DNA of 55,000 nt. Origin: Paulinella micropora (Eukaryota; Cercozoa; Imbricatea; Euglyphida; Paulinellidae). This document shows positions 17,744 to 28,739 of this stretch, in pieces (the stretch's first letter is position 1; the number at the start of each line of letters is the position of its first letter). The DNA is taken from the NCBI GenBank assembly GCA_019918135.1, contig WBZZ01002990.1, positions 117,501 to 172,500 of the forward strand. Direction: 5' to 3'. A model generated the notes under the pieces. The model worked only from the letters and a program-made list of their open reading frames with translations, was not told the DNA's origin and ran no database searches. A program made the translations under genes and the position numbers.

Positions 17744-17919
17744 GTGTATCTCCTGCCAATTGCTGAGCCAAAAGGCCATGTGCATCCAGTCCTCCATTCC
17801 ATAAGGAAAGTCTCCACACCAATCGGTGGAATAAAGGAAGTGAAGGCATAGAACATTACTCTAGGAGCTTTATACCGATCAGCCCATGGAAAGGATCGAT
17901 GGCCTATGTACTCCCTAAT

Positions 17920-18201
<282 letters not shown>

Positions 18202-18517
18202 GCAACCTCTTGCAAGACGTCACCGAATGTGCAAGTGCATACACCAAGCGCGGTTGCTAGAGCTGCCTCGAAACCCCACCCATAACAATCTGGTGTCTGC
18301 TGGGTCCTGGGCTATCAACCAGCATATGCGGAGTTTAAGATCTTTTACGCGCGCAACGACCCTCCTCCCCAGCATCTACCACCAAAGGGTTATGAGTTGG
18401 CGTCACAGTTTAACGCCTTGAGGCCATTGGGCTGGAACTCTGTTTAGCAAGTGTGACTAGGTTTTTTCATCGGGATTTCCCTCAAATATGTCACAGTCAA
18501 CACTCCAAGGCAGATTT
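18202..18517. other. Spacer between two interspersed repeat copies
   Basis: No gene or recognised element. Lies in the transposase intron. Confidence 0.6.
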
Positions 18518-18693
18518 ACTATATCTGAGGTGTACTGATGCAGCTAATGGCATATCCTCAACGGACATAAGCCTCCAATACCCTTGTTCGAGGTCCTCCA
18601 CCCCCCCGTGTCAGTCTCTCGCCTGATGATCGGGGCCACCGATGGAGCTCCTGAGGGCAAGACTGCACTAAGCCGAGGTTATTCTGCAGTCCC

Positions 18694-18696
<3 letters not shown>
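18518..18696 (-). repeat. ~178-bp interspersed repeat, copy 2
   Basis: Second copy of the 18025-18201 unit, followed by a (TAA)n array at 18694-18748. Confidence 0.8.
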
Positions 18697-18743
<47 letters not shown>

Positions 18744-18810
18744 TAATAATGTACACAAAAGAACTTATGCTTAATGCAAAAGATGTTTAGAGCAAGCTCT
18801 TTACTGCTAC

Positions 18811-19605
18811 CTCGGATAGGCTCTATATTTTTAAAGTCTCTGCGCCAGACTTTATTCACTTTCGTGGGGCCGGGAGGCTCTTTGACATTCAGCCTTTGCT
18901 TGCAGTTGGCCGGCGCAGATGCTAGCACATCTTGACATCCTTTCGTCCAGTTTGCTACGATGTAGCTGTACACTTCGCTGGTTTCGGTAATGTCTTGAAG
19001 CTTCCAAGTTCCGTCTTCTTCAACATCGATCCCCATTTGTAACCACTTTCTGCATAGCAGAACGTGAATGACATCTTCAGTAAGTGGTTCCGGCGGTACA
19101 ACCCTTACATCTATCTTAGTGCGGTTGCGCATAAGCTTTAAAGCTTTTGTCATAACTCTATCACCGACTCCATGAATGCGCTACCACATAGTTCTGCATA
19201 CTTTTTCCGTTTGGTAGACATACTGCATGTTACCGGCCGGATCTTTCATTGTCTCCAACTTTATCGCTAGGGAATTTTTGAACTCTTTCAAAGAAAGTGC
19301 ACAAGATTGGGTGCGTTCCCTTATAACATCGCGTGGGTCGACCCAACGATAGCATTGCCATTCTCGACAACAGCCTGACCTCACCTCCTCCTCAAGCTCA
19401 TTGTATGGCATGCCAAGCCACTTCTCCAGACATTGAGGTCGAACATGCTTGACAGGGCCTTGCTTGCGCTTCTTGAACGTGTATGACCTATTGGCTTTCT
19501 TAGGCCTGATGGCTACATGAGCAGTAAGTCCTAAGGTCTTATAGAGAGCTTGTGTGCTTGAGCGAATCTCATCGGTATTCGGCTGCTTACTACTACTACT
19601 AGCTT
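18811..19605 (-). CDS. Transposase gene, N-terminal-domain exon with an in-frame stop
   Basis: The exon begins after acceptor GATTACAG and ends at donor CCGAG|GTAGCAG. It encodes a basic region (ANRSYTFKKRKQGPVKHVRP), then CCREWQCYRW, VIRERTQSCALSLKEFKN and YVYQTEKVCRTMW. A TAG at 19181-19183 follows, and the same frame continues HGVGDRVMTKALKL. The CC...R......VC......GV pattern is the usual N-terminal zinc-type region of DUF7869-type transposons. A single nonsense codon in an otherwise open exon suggests recent loss of function. Confidence 0.6.
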
Positions 19606-20048
19606 CTGTAATCAAAGCCCCAGGTGTCCAGAAGCCAGTCGATTCCACTGACTCAGAGAAGGGCAGCACCATGCTAGACGAACATGCCGTAGATGTACAC
19701 TACATTGCAAACGATGTACAAACAACATGGAGAAGTATTAAGGTTTGGTTGACAAATTATATGAAGCTAACCTTGATAGGAGAGCCAGTAGGTGATGGGT
19801 CTTTCGTAGATGATAACTGCATTTCAAACGGTTTACAAACAACGCATATAGATGCTTGTTAGACAAAGTGCAGGCAGCTGACCTTGACAGGAGAACGGGT
19901 GAATGAATCATCCTCTTCTGCACTGCTCGAAGCGGCGTCACCACTTTCTTCTTCCTCACCTCGATCCTTCATAGTAATAGCAATGAATCACCACATACAA
20001 CACACTTTAATTTAGTATTAAGCAACAAGAAAACATTCGAATGCATAC

Positions 20049-20838
20049 CTGAGGAGTGGCTGCACAAACACGAACACGCTTTATTGAGTCATTCTGAGCT
20101 TTAACTGAAGAGAGACCAGCCGCGAACTCATTCAAAAGCTTGCGTTTTGCATTTATGCTTGAGGAAGTTGAGGGAATTCGTGGAGGATCCGCTCTTACAG
20201 CCCTCGACCCGAAAGATGCTAGAAGCGCGTGTTTTTTTTCCAAAGACATTGGTTGTGACCTTGGTGGCAGTGGCTCAAGAAATTCAGGAACGATAAAAAA
20301 AATTTATAGTTCCTATCATTCTCAACATAGAAAACAGGGATTTTCTTGTTTGCCTTTGCTGCCTCTCTCATCCAAGAAGGATGTGCCTTGCAAGCCTCGG
20401 CTTTTGGATTTGACTCCAACGTTGAGTAGTTGAGAAGAATTTGCTCACCTCGAGACACACCCTTGGACATTGTCACGACTTGCTCACCCTCGACACTTTG
20501 CATTTTGGGCTCTCACTGCAGCCAGGAAAGTGACTACTGTTAATAAGATGCATTGCATTTCTGCTTTCTTGATGAATGGAGTCAATGGATTGCATTCCTA
20601 TTTCAATGCCCTTATATGTTCGCATCCTAAAGTGCTGAGCAAATGGATTATCACTGATGTCCTCTGAAGGCATTTTAGCACCTCCTGGTTGCAGAAGCCC
20701 CAGCTTAAACCCTTTTGGCAAATCGTCATCAGCAAATAATCCACATCTACCTGCCTTGCCGGATCCTGAAAGCCAAGCAATAGACACTGGCGCTCTCCTC
20801 GCAGTCGCGAGGCTCATTTGACGTTGCTCCCACGCCAC
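20049..20838 (-). pseudogene. SET-domain-like segment upstream of the transposase
   Basis: From the ATG at 20838 the product has SET-like landmarks: GKAGRCGLFADDDLPKGFKL (GxG..A..dlpkG), MQSIDSIHQESRNAMHLINSSH (ID ... R..NSSH in place of RFINHS), and in a shifted frame VSRGEQILLNYS (I..GEEI..Y). After another shift a basic tail SINAKRKLLNEFAAG runs to a splice donor CTCAG|GTATGC at 20049. Frame changes occur near 20505 and in a T-run near 20297. SET proteins methylate lysines, often on histones. Whether this is the first part of the transposase protein or a separate gene is not settled. Confidence 0.5.
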
Positions 20839-21049
20839 GTGGCAAGAAAAGACTCAAAACAAGCTCCAAACTACACAAAAGATATGATAGTTATTCACAT
20901 CTTATATTGTTTTTCTTGCTTCTAAAAGGCAAACAACACCAATGAATCACCGTCATCAATTCGACAAAAACAACTGCAACAACAACGACAACAACGACAA
21001 CAACGGCAACAACGACAACAACGACAACGTAGGTAGATTTGAAGGAAAA

Positions 21050-21270
21050 AAAAAAGAAAGAAAGAAAGAGAGAGAGTGAGAGAGAGAAAGAGAGAGACAG
21101 AAAGAAAGGGAGAGAGAGAGAAAGAAAGGGAGAGAGAAAAAGAAAGGGAGAGAGAGAGGGAGAGAGAGAGAGAGAGAAAGGGAGAAAAGAAAATATACAT
21201 ACGGATATGCATACATAAATACATACATACATACATACATACATACTTGCATACATACATACATACATGA
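21050..21270 (+). repeat. (GA)n/(GAAA)n and (CATA)n microsatellites
   Basis: Purine-rich GA/GAAA repeats to ~21192 are followed by CATACATA repeats to ~21268. Open frames here are repeat artefacts. Confidence 0.9.
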
Positions 21271-21280
21271 ATGACCATTT

Positions 21281-21870
21281 ATTGCAGAAAACAAGAGCAT
21301 GAAGACAGCCAAAACAATGTTGACATAGAGAAAACGTAGAAAAAATTAAGTTAACAAATTTTCTTCGGTTGATTTTGTTTTATATACTTTGACACTGATG
21401 TTGTAATTAAGTTTCCCGCTCTTTCTAGTGTGTGGAAGGAGCGGGAAAGCTATTTAGACAAGTATACACGAAGAGAGCGAGCTGGAAATCATCTGCAAAT
21501 TTTTGTCGGTACGGAAAATTTAGAAACGAAATATTCGACTTCTTACTATAAAAATACGTCTAAAATATATTTCGAAGCTCTAAATAAGCAGTCAGTGTCA
21601 GTATTTTTAAAGATCTTGCATTTATTGCAGAAAACAAGAACATAAAGACAGCCAAAACATGTTGACATAGAGGAAACGTAGAAAAAATTAAGTTGACAAA
21701 TTTTCTTCGGTTGATTTTGTTTTATATACCTTTACACTGATGGTGTAATTAAGTTTCCCGCTCCTTCTAGTGTGTGGAAGGAGCGGGAAAGCTATTTAGA
21801 CAAGTATACAAAAAGAGAGCGAGCTGGAAATAATCGGTTTTTGTCGGTACGGAAAATTTAGAAACGAATT
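21281..21870 (+). repeat. Two direct copies of a ~245-bp unit in the divergent promoter region
   Basis: 21281-21530 and 21624-21870 share long near-identical stretches, e.g. AGACAGCCAAAACA, GAAAAAATTAAGTT, TTTTCTTCGGTTGATTTTGT and TTGTCGGTACGGAAAATTTA. Each copy carries one inverted pair of TTTCCCGC sites. The duplication lies between the two divergent transposon genes. Confidence 0.8.
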
Positions 21871-22107
21871 CCACCTCCTGGCTTCTAGGGAATACATTTC
21901 CTTACAATAATTTACACATGCACTCAACACACATGTAGACATATTATGCAGCAATAAAAAGCAAAGCAACATGATAAAAGAATGAAGTGGAAACAAAAAA
22001 TCATTTTCCGACTGCAGATTTTTTTTGTTTGGTATGCCTCTGGTACTTGAGGAAATAAAATATTTCTTTCTTTCCCGCTCCTTCCACAGACAGGAAAGAG
22101 CGGGAAA
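21412..22107. promoter_or_regulatory. Three inverted pairs of E2F-like sites (TTTCCCGC...GCGGGAAA)
   Basis: Pairs lie at 21412-21419/21441-21448, 21754-21761/21783-21790 and 22071-22078/22100-22107. In the second the whole arms (TTTCCCGCTCCTTC / GAAGGAGCGGGAAA) are perfect. TTTCCCGC is the E2F/DP consensus TTTSSCGC used by plant, algal and animal S-phase promoters. Position between divergent transposon genes fits a bidirectional promoter. The same hairpins could instead be transposase-binding sites. Confidence 0.5.
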
Positions 22108-22312
22108 GAAGGTTTGAGGCTAGCAACGAGACTGGGAAATGCAAAAACAACAAAAGTGTAACAACAGCTCTTTTCCACCCATGATTTTTTCAGAGGCAAA
22201 AAGGTCGACTACTGCCTTTTTTCAGGGTCTGCAGTCGAACGTCTGCACTTGAAAAGTGCGGGTAGATTTGTATACAGCTGTATACATTAGATTGAAAGAA
22301 AAGAGCTCAGCG

Positions 22313-23600
22313 ATGCCTGTAAAGGCCAGGACATTGCAAGCAATTGCCAGAAACCGTAAGGGGGCTCTAAAAATTTGGATAAACGGCCAGACGGAGCCTG
22401 AGGATTTCGAAGATGTGATAATTCCAGATGAAGTGCGGAGGAAATATGATGGCTTAGGTCTCGAGCAGCTGGAGAGGGTGGTAGTTGAGACCAAGAGGAA
22501 TTGGACAGCACAGGGGTTTTGGGAAAATGCAAAGAGTTGGGATGATGGACTAAAAGGCGAGGTAGTACGTTTGAAAAGAGATCGCAAGAAGACAGACTTC
22601 TACACAAACGAAAATAATAGTAGCGGGAACAAAAAGAAGAAACAAAAGAAGGAAGAAGAAGAAGAAAAGACAGGAGAAGGGAAGGAGAATGAGAAGGAGA
22701 AGGAGCCAGGAAAGAAGAAGAAGCGAAAGGAGAAGGAGAAGGAGAAGGAGAAGAAGGAGAAGGAGCCAGAAAAGAAGACGGGAAAGAAGAAGGAGAAGGA
22801 GAAGCCAGTAAAGAAGAAGGGAAAGAAGAAGGAGAAGGACAAGGAGAAGAATGACAAGGACAAGGAGAGGGACAAGGAGAAGGACAAGGAGAAGAATAAT
22901 GACAAGGACACGGAGAAGGACAAGGAGGAGGACAAGGAGAAGGACAAGGAGAAGGACAAGGAGAAGGACAAGGAGAAGGACAAGGAGAAGAACAAGGAGA
23001 AGGACAAGGAGGAGGACAAGGAGGAGAAGAAGAAAAATAAGAATAAGAAGGGAAAGAAGGAGAAGGGGAAGAAGAAGGATGAGGAGGATGACGAGGAGGA
23101 CGAGGAGGAGGAGGACGAGGAGGACGAGGAGGAGGAGAAGGTGACGAAGGACAAGGACAAGGAGAAGGAGGAGGAGAAGAAGACGACGACGACGAAGAAG
23201 AAGAAGAAGAAGGAGAAGAAGAATAAGAAGGGAAAGAAGAAGGAGAAGGGGAAGGAAGAGGAGGATGACGAGGAGAACGAGGAGGAGAAGGACGAGGAGG
23301 AGGACGAGGAGGAGAACGAGGAGGTGACGAAGGACAAGGACAAGGACAAGGAGGAGGAGGAGAAAGGAAAGCAGAAGGAGGAGGAGAAGGACAAGGACAA
23401 GGAGAAGGACAAGGACAAGGACAAGGGCAATGAGAGAGTAAACAAAACAGGAGTCCCAGAAGTCCCAGAAGGAAAATGTCGTATTTACGAAATCCCGGGT
23501 TGGTTTGAATACATATTCGAGAACGAGGAGGACCAGAAAGCACACACGGACTCCAAAGGCCGCAAGTTCCAAGACGGGTTCGTTCTTCTTTCTTTTTTAT
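22313..23600 (+). CDS. Lys/Glu-rich transposon gene, first exon
   Basis: The ATG at 22313 (an in-frame upstream ATG is at 22256) opens a folded-looking N-terminus (ARTLQAIARNRKGALKIWI, PDEVRRKYDGLGLEQLERVV, NWTAQGFWENAKSWDDGLKG). A very long Lys/Glu/Asp repeat (~120-400) follows, then a C-terminal patch CRIYEIPGWFEYIFENEEDQ and DSKGRKFQDG. The exon ends near 23570-23600 before a (TTTC)n-filled intron. No family recognised. The charged middle is a microsatellite-like (GAGAAGGACAAG) expansion, but the flanking parts look like real protein. It is divergent from the transposase gene, so probably its partner ORF. Confidence 0.55.
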
Positions 23601-23606
23601 GTTAAA

Positions 23607-23895
23607 TTGTAATAAATTAATATGTAATTGTAGAAATTTCTTTCTTTTGTTTTCTTTTCTTTCTTTTCTTTCTTTTCTTTCTTTTCTTTCTTTTCTTTCT
23701 TTTCTTTCTTTTCTTTCTTTTCTTTCTTTTCTTTCTTTTCTTTCTTTTCTTTCTTTCTTTCTTTTCTTTCTTTCTTTTCTTGTCTGTTGTTTCTTTCTTT
23801 TCTTTCTTTTCTTTCTTTTCTTTTAATTCCTTTTTTTCTTTTCTTTCTTTTCTTTCTTTCTTTTTTTCTTTTCTTTCTTTTCTTTCTTTCTTTTC

Positions 23896-23926
<31 letters not shown>

Positions 23927-24660
23927 CTTTTTTTTCTTTCTTTTCTTTTTTTTCTTTTTTTTCCTTTCTTTTCCTTATTTTCTTTATTTCGTTTTCTTTC
24001 TTTTCTATCTTCAAATTGTTTCTTTTCTTTCTTTTCTTTTCTTTCCTTTTCTTTCCTTTCTTTTTTTTCTTTTTTTTTTCTTCTCTTTTTTCTTCTCTTT
24101 TTTCTTTTTTTTCTTCTCTTTTTCTTCTCTTTTTTCTTCTTTTCTTCTTTCTTTTTTCTTTTTGTTTCTTTTCTTTCTTTTCTTTTTTCTTTTCTTTTCT
24201 CTTCTTTATTTAACTTTTCTTAAAATTTTGTTTCTTTTCTTTTTTTTCTTTTTTTTCTTTCTTTCCTTTCTTTCCTTTCTTTCTTTTCTTTCTTTTCTTT
24301 CTTTTTCGTTATCTTCTGTCTTTTCTTTCTTTTCTTAATATTTGATGTCGGACTGAGAGCCTTCCATAGTGCCCCCCCCCCCTCCCCCAAGCACTTGTTT
24401 GTTCGTGCTTATTGCTAAGGTTGTTCATGACATGGACAACAGACGATGCTAAGGTACATTAATTACATTAATATTGTTGTCCCGGTCACCACTGGGTCAG
24501 AAACATGGTGTTTGGGTAATTAAAGGTGCGCGAGGGGGTATACATCACCGACGTCAGGCTGACCACAAGAGCAGGCTTGATATTGGCCCCCCAAATGCAG
24601 ATTGAGACTCGCGAAAACGATGTGTGGCCTGCGCCTGGGTTTTGATTGATTTTTTTTCTT
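23607..24660 (+). repeat. Intron with long (TTTC)n-type pyrimidine microsatellite
   Basis: Dense TTTCTTTTC repeats from ~23640 to 24335, a C-run at ~24372-24388, then ordinary DNA to ~24660. ORFs of Phe/Leu/Ser repeats in this stretch are artefacts. It sits between exons of the plus-strand transposon gene. Confidence 0.8.
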
Positions 24661-24791
24661 AAAAAAACAACAATAATTTGCTATAGGATGATCCTTGAGT
24701 TTCCAGTGGGCTGGAAGAAAAGAAAACCCGAAGCTAATGAAAATGGTACGAATGTTTTGTCATTTTCACCCATGATTGGTTGTTATTGCAG

Positions 24792-25033
24792 GTGTCGGAA
24801 CGAAGAAGTGGATCGCAGTGTTGCGGGGAATGGATGCTGATTTGGACGGCAAGACCGACACTGAGTTTCTTCAACTCATGTGCCCAAAATTGTTGAATCT
24901 TGCTCATAGCTTGTGTCACCCCCCTCACAAGCGGAACTATATTGAAGACGTGTTGACCTTTTTCCTTCCATATGTTGGGGATCCTACGAATCCCCCCCCA
25001 TTCTTCGAAGATACAGATGGAAGGCTTTGCTAG
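24792..25033 (+). CDS. Lys/Glu-rich transposon gene, internal exon
   Basis: After an acceptor TTATTGCAG the frame encodes GTKKWIAVLRGMDADLDGKT, FLQLMCPKLLNLAHSLCHPP and KRNYIEDVLTFFLPYVGDPT, a compact helical domain with no repeat bias. The TAG at 25031-25033 may be avoided by a donor just upstream, since coding resumes at 25287. No family recognised. Confidence 0.5.
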
Positions 25034-25286
25034 TTAAGGAGTTGGCAGGCAAGGCTAAGGTATGCAATTATTGCGCAAAGGGCTTTAGCTTTATTTATTG
25101 CTGCTTTTTTAGCTCTTCATTTTTATGGTGTGATAGAGGAACAGAGCAGCAGTAGAGCAAGGCTACAAACCTTTGCGCTCTTCTGATCGCCGGACCAAAA
25201 GGCCAAGGAAATTTACACCAGGTTCTTTGCGTCAACACTATTCTATGTAACACAGTTCTCTTATGAATTTTATTGTTTGATACTAG

Positions 25287-25498
25287 GTAGCAGTGACACT
25301 GCGCCTGAACCAGAGGATCAGGAGGGTGAAACTAGTGAAGATGAGGTTATAGTCGAGGAGAATACAAAAAAGAAGAAAAATTTGAAGGCAAAGCAGAAGG
25401 TGAAGCAGAAGAAGGTGAAAAAGGGCAAGAAGGAGCAGCCCTCCACGCCTCCGGACGAGGAATCGGAAGCCGAGGAGAAACTTGAGCAAGCCAACCAG
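25287..25498 (+). CDS. Lys/Glu-rich transposon gene, acidic/basic exon
   Basis: The exon is bounded by acceptor ATACTAG and donor ACCAG|GTCTG. It encodes SSDTAPEPEDQEGETSEDEV, a Lys-rich middle and EEKLEQANQ. It looks like a disordered linker in the same gene. Confidence 0.5.
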
Positions 25499-25566
25499 GT
25501 CTGTTCTCACTCTGCAGCTGTTATGTTGTCTTCTAATTAATGATACATATGTAGTGTAGTACTAGT

Positions 25567-26097
25567 GGTGTCTCCGAAGCCTCTTTGCAAGCGATTTTGA
25601 AGGAGGCAATGAAAGAACATAGTAGCAAAATGAATGAGAACATGGAGAAGCTTTTGAAACAGTATGAAAAGAAAGAAGCAGGGAAGGAAGGTAAAGGAAA
25701 GAACAATGGAGAAACAGAGAAGGATAAGGAGACGCAAGGCTCTGAGGAAGAAAAAGGCAAAGAAAAGAAGAAAAAGAAGAAAAAGAAGAAGAAGAAGAAG
25801 AAGAAAGACAGCTCCAGTGACTCAGACAGTGACGATAGCACTAGTACTAGTGATAGCTCTAGTAGTAGTGAGTCAGAGGAAGAAGAACAGACGAAGAAAG
25901 AGAAGAAGAAAAAGAAGAAGAAGAAGAAGAAGAAGAAGAAGAAGAAGAAGAAGAAGAAGAAGAAAGAGGAGAGAGCTGCACAGCAGGCTATGCAAAACAC
26001 AGCCACTCGCGGTATCTATCCCTTCCCACCCAACAGCTCACCCGGCTATAATTATTATGATTTTGCACTTGCGGCTATGGCACTCAAAAATCAGTAA
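25567..26097 (+). CDS. Lys/Glu-rich transposon gene, last exon
   Basis: The frame encodes a helix (GVSEASLQAILKEAMKEH, MNENMEKLLKQYEKK), two poly-Lys blocks encoded by (GAA/AAG)n, a Ser/Asp patch (DSSSDSDSDDSTSTSDSS) typical of CK2-like phospho-regions, and a final ATRGIYPFPPNSSPGYNYYD stretch before TAA at 26095-26097. The non-repeat C-terminus supports the frame. A nuclear, DNA- or chromatin-binding role is plausible. It ends ~185 bp inside the right TIR. Confidence 0.5.
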   Translation, partial: GVSEASLQAILKEAMKEHSSKMNENMEKLLKQYEKKEAGKEGKGKNNGETEKDKETQGSEEEKGKEKKKKKKKKKKKKKKDSSSDSDSDDSTSTSDSSSSSESEEEEQTKKEKKKKKKKKKKKKKKKKKKKKKEERAAQQAMQNTATRGIYPFPPNSSPGYNYYDFALAAMALKNQ

Positions 26098-26280
26098 GTT
26101 GAGCGTTGAAGTTTCTCAAAAATACTAAAAATTAGATTTATTTGAAAAATAAAAAGAATGTATTGTGTGATTAAAATGTATTCTCTTTTTTTACTCCTCC
26201 CGGTGCCTCCCCCCCCCCCCCCCCCCGGCCCCCCCCCTCACAGCAGGTGTCTGGATCAGTCAATGTATTGACACAATTTA
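26098..26280. other. Right subterminal region of the transposon
   Basis: AT-rich 3' flank followed by C-runs (26210-26237) and unique sequence. Unlike the left end, it does not match the fold-back element beyond the TIR. Confidence 0.6.
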
Positions 26281-26444
26281 GCTTTAATATAACTGGCAAA
26301 TCATTTTTAATACGTTATTCAGCTTATTCAAGATTATTTTTACTAAATAAAACACATTTTCAATGTCTGAATCAAAAAGTGCAAAATCACCTGTAGGACA
26401 ATTTCGGAAAAATTGATACCCCACATTTGGCCGAATCACTTCTT
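26281..26444 (-). repeat. Right terminal inverted repeat
   Basis: Reverse complement of 14698-14862 with few differences. The outermost 11 bases read AAGAAGTGATT against AACAAGTGATT on the left. The 690-codon polymerase ORF reads into this repeat before stopping. Confidence 0.9.
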
Positions 26445-26448
26445 CTAT
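26445..26448 (+). repeat. Target-site duplication CTAT (right)
   Basis: Second copy of the 4-bp duplication flanking the transposon. Confidence 0.85.
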
Positions 26449-28356
26449 CTTTTGGTATGCTAACACATAGCCAGTTAAATGAGACATTTGAAATATGTTA
26501 TCTGTTTGGTTTGTGTCTTGATATGTGTATATCATTCGCTCTGGTAGTAGGTCGTCCTTCATTTCGGCATACCTTTCTTTGTCATATGGAACTCGTTTCA
26601 GGAACAATAACCTATATCCTTTTTCTTTCATCATAAAATGTATTCGCTCGTTGTATGTTTTTGAAATGGTAGATACTTGCTGAGTTCGGTGTATGTTCTT
26701 GTTCAAAGAGCCTACCAGTAAGTTGGTTGCTTTGGCTAATGTGTCGTGTTCATAGCCAGGCTTATCAAAATAGTAATCTTGTATATTTGTTATGTGTTCT
26801 GAGAAGGTTTTGAATGGGTTGAAGTGGTCGTCTGCTACATATAACCTCTTAATAAATATCTTAACCCCTTGGTCAAACATATATAGCAATGCGGGAATGG
26901 GCTGGCATTGGGTTCCCTTTGTGGTGTAGCCGTTGAAGAAGGTTGGCACTTTGAGGTGCTTCTGGTCGTAATCAAAAACCGCATAACCGTGTAGAGGTTT
27001 GACCTTATTGTAGTATTCTTGGGTCATATTTTGGTTTATGTTGATTATGTTGCGAGGAGCTGTTGGGTATTCATTGAAGTAAGAAGACATTTCACCCATA
27101 TTACCTAACGAAGCATTTGTATAAGCTTTTACCATATCAATCTGATGTATCATTTTGGGGCTTTTGGTGTGATGATTAAAGATATGATGAAACGGTATTT
27201 GACCAGATTTCACGTGTCGTAATATATTGGGTTCAGTAATTTGTGTATGGAACTTAGGTTTATGTTTTTCTATGGGACACTCTATAAATAACTGTTTGAA
27301 GTATGATGGCAATGACCAAGCGGGGGTATCCTTAGGAACGAATGATGCGTGTTTGAAGCGGTCTAAGCATTTATAGTTTAGTTTGTTTTCTTTATCTACT
27401 ATTCCAATAATGTTTCCAGAATGGTCCATCATTGAATAACACTCCTTATGTTGTAGGTCAATTTTAGTTTGTATATTGTTGAGTTCTTCCTGTGATATCG
27501 ATTTGTTCTCGTATTGGTTCGTAGATAGTTTCACATTGCTGGCTTCGTGGTTAGTAGCATATTGGGGTCGTGGCTCTGGTATGTTTTCGTTAATATCGTA
27601 TAATAGTTCAATTGACTTAATGTGTTGGATACAGATGTCTTTTTGTTTTCCTTGTATTAATGTGGCGTGATAATCGCTGCATCTGATTATTATCTGTTTT
27701 GGGTATTGTTTGGTAGATGCTCGCCACAGTATATTCATACCATCAAATACATAAATCCTACATCGGATAAAGTCTTCCATTTCTGTTAGGTCCTTTTCTG
27801 TCGCATATTTGATATCCTTGAAGCGGTCTATTATCACACTGTCTCGTTTTCGTTTTCTGTTGTTTGGGTTTGGAAAGTCTTTCATAATACATTCTAGCAC
27901 ACAGTTTATTTCACCCTGTGCCATTGGTATTATAATATGATTTAGCGGATTAACTTGGTCTATTGTAATAACTTTAAGGTCTTTGTCTTCTCTTTGTTCG
28001 TAAAACCTTGCTTGTCGTTCTACAAAGTTTCTAACAGTATTTATTGTTCGCTTCAATACATTAGCTTGGTATATTCCTCTAACTGGTCCGTGATATCCTT
28101 CATAATCCAGATGGACGAGATAGCTTGTATTTGGGTTTAGCTCTTGGAGGCGAGCTTCCCATCCTGGGGCATATGGTATAACGAGTGAGTTAATTCTGCC
28201 GACGAGTTCGGGGTGGTAATTTGTTAATCTGTTTATAAGTCGCAGGGCGGTTGGAGTTGTAATGAGATACCATCTTCTTTTGCCTCTTTGTCTGATGTAG
28301 TCTCCTCGTTGCTCAATATTGTAGAGCGGAAATAGTTCTGGTTGGTATTGGTCCAT
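26445..28356 (-). pseudogene. Family B DNA polymerase, N-terminal part of split gene (motifs A and B)
   Basis: The ATG at 28356 starts a protein whose first 637 residues are native; the remaining ~53 codons to 26284 come from the transposon TIR. Motif A is HQIDMVKAYTNA with Asp407; motif B is KATNLLVGSLNK at 542-553; motif C lies across the insertion at 13302-14693. Residues 1-400 contain no clear 3'-5' exonuclease motifs. The set resembles the divergent family B polymerases of virophages and PLVs, here fused to a Pif1-like helicase. The promoter box CCTGCCTATCTATATAC abuts the ATG. The insertion must abolish the full-length product. Confidence 0.82.
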
Positions 28357-28357
28357 T

Positions 28358-28374
28358 GTATATAGATAGGCAGG
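28358..28374 (-). promoter_or_regulatory. CCTGCCTA-TATATAC promoter box (polymerase gene)
   Basis: On the minus strand CCTGCCTATCTATATAC lies directly before the ATG at 28356, preceded by an A/T-rich stretch. Matches the box at 12544-12559 apart from one inserted T. Confidence 0.6.
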
Positions 28375-28465
28375 ATAAATTTTTTGAAAAATAATTATTT
28401 AATGCTTTACATATATTATATGGATGTGTTTAGATGTAAAATACTTTACCAAAAAAAATTGTTGA

Positions 28466-28669
28466 TTAATTTGACTTACTCAGTCGCTCTTCTAACTCCT
28501 GTATCTTCTTTTTGTATTCTTCTATATCTTGTGTGTATTGTATTAACTTCTGTGCTTTGGTTCGCCGTTCTTCGTTTAGGCGGTCTTTATTGCGGTAATA
28601 GTAGGCGAGAGCTTTCTCATTATTCCTTTTTCTCCTTTCGTCTCCTTCGTATATCCTTGGTCGTGGCAT
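28466..28669 (-). CDS. Small basic coiled-coil protein
   Basis: The 67-residue product starts MPRPRIYEGDERRKRNNEKA, continues YYYRNKDRLNEERR and ends in a leucine-heptad helix. The YYxxNKxxLxxxRR style is common in small nucleic-acid-binding or bZIP-like proteins of giant viruses and phages. It lies upstream of the polymerase in the same direction, preceded by an ATATATATA tract. Function unknown. Confidence 0.5.
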   Translation of the reverse strand: MPRPRIYEGDERRKRNNEKALAYYYRNKDRLNEERRTKAQKLIQYTQDIEEYKKKIQELEERLSKSN

Positions 28670-28739
28670 ATTATATATATGTAATATTATTTTTTATAAA
28701 TGTAAATAATATTACACAACTTTTTCAGTATATGTAAAA

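Noticed and set aside
20891..21312. Ser/Leu-rich and Cys-rich ORFs on the minus strand
   Set aside because: Generated by (GA)n, (CATA)n and CAACAACGA repeats.
22287..23572. Three long minus-strand ORFs of 281-418 codons
   Set aside because: Antisense to the Lys/Glu repeat of the plus-strand gene; composition is pure repeat and no folded segment is present.
23599..24338. Phe/Leu-rich 'membrane' ORFs
   Set aside because: (TTTC)n microsatellite in an intron.
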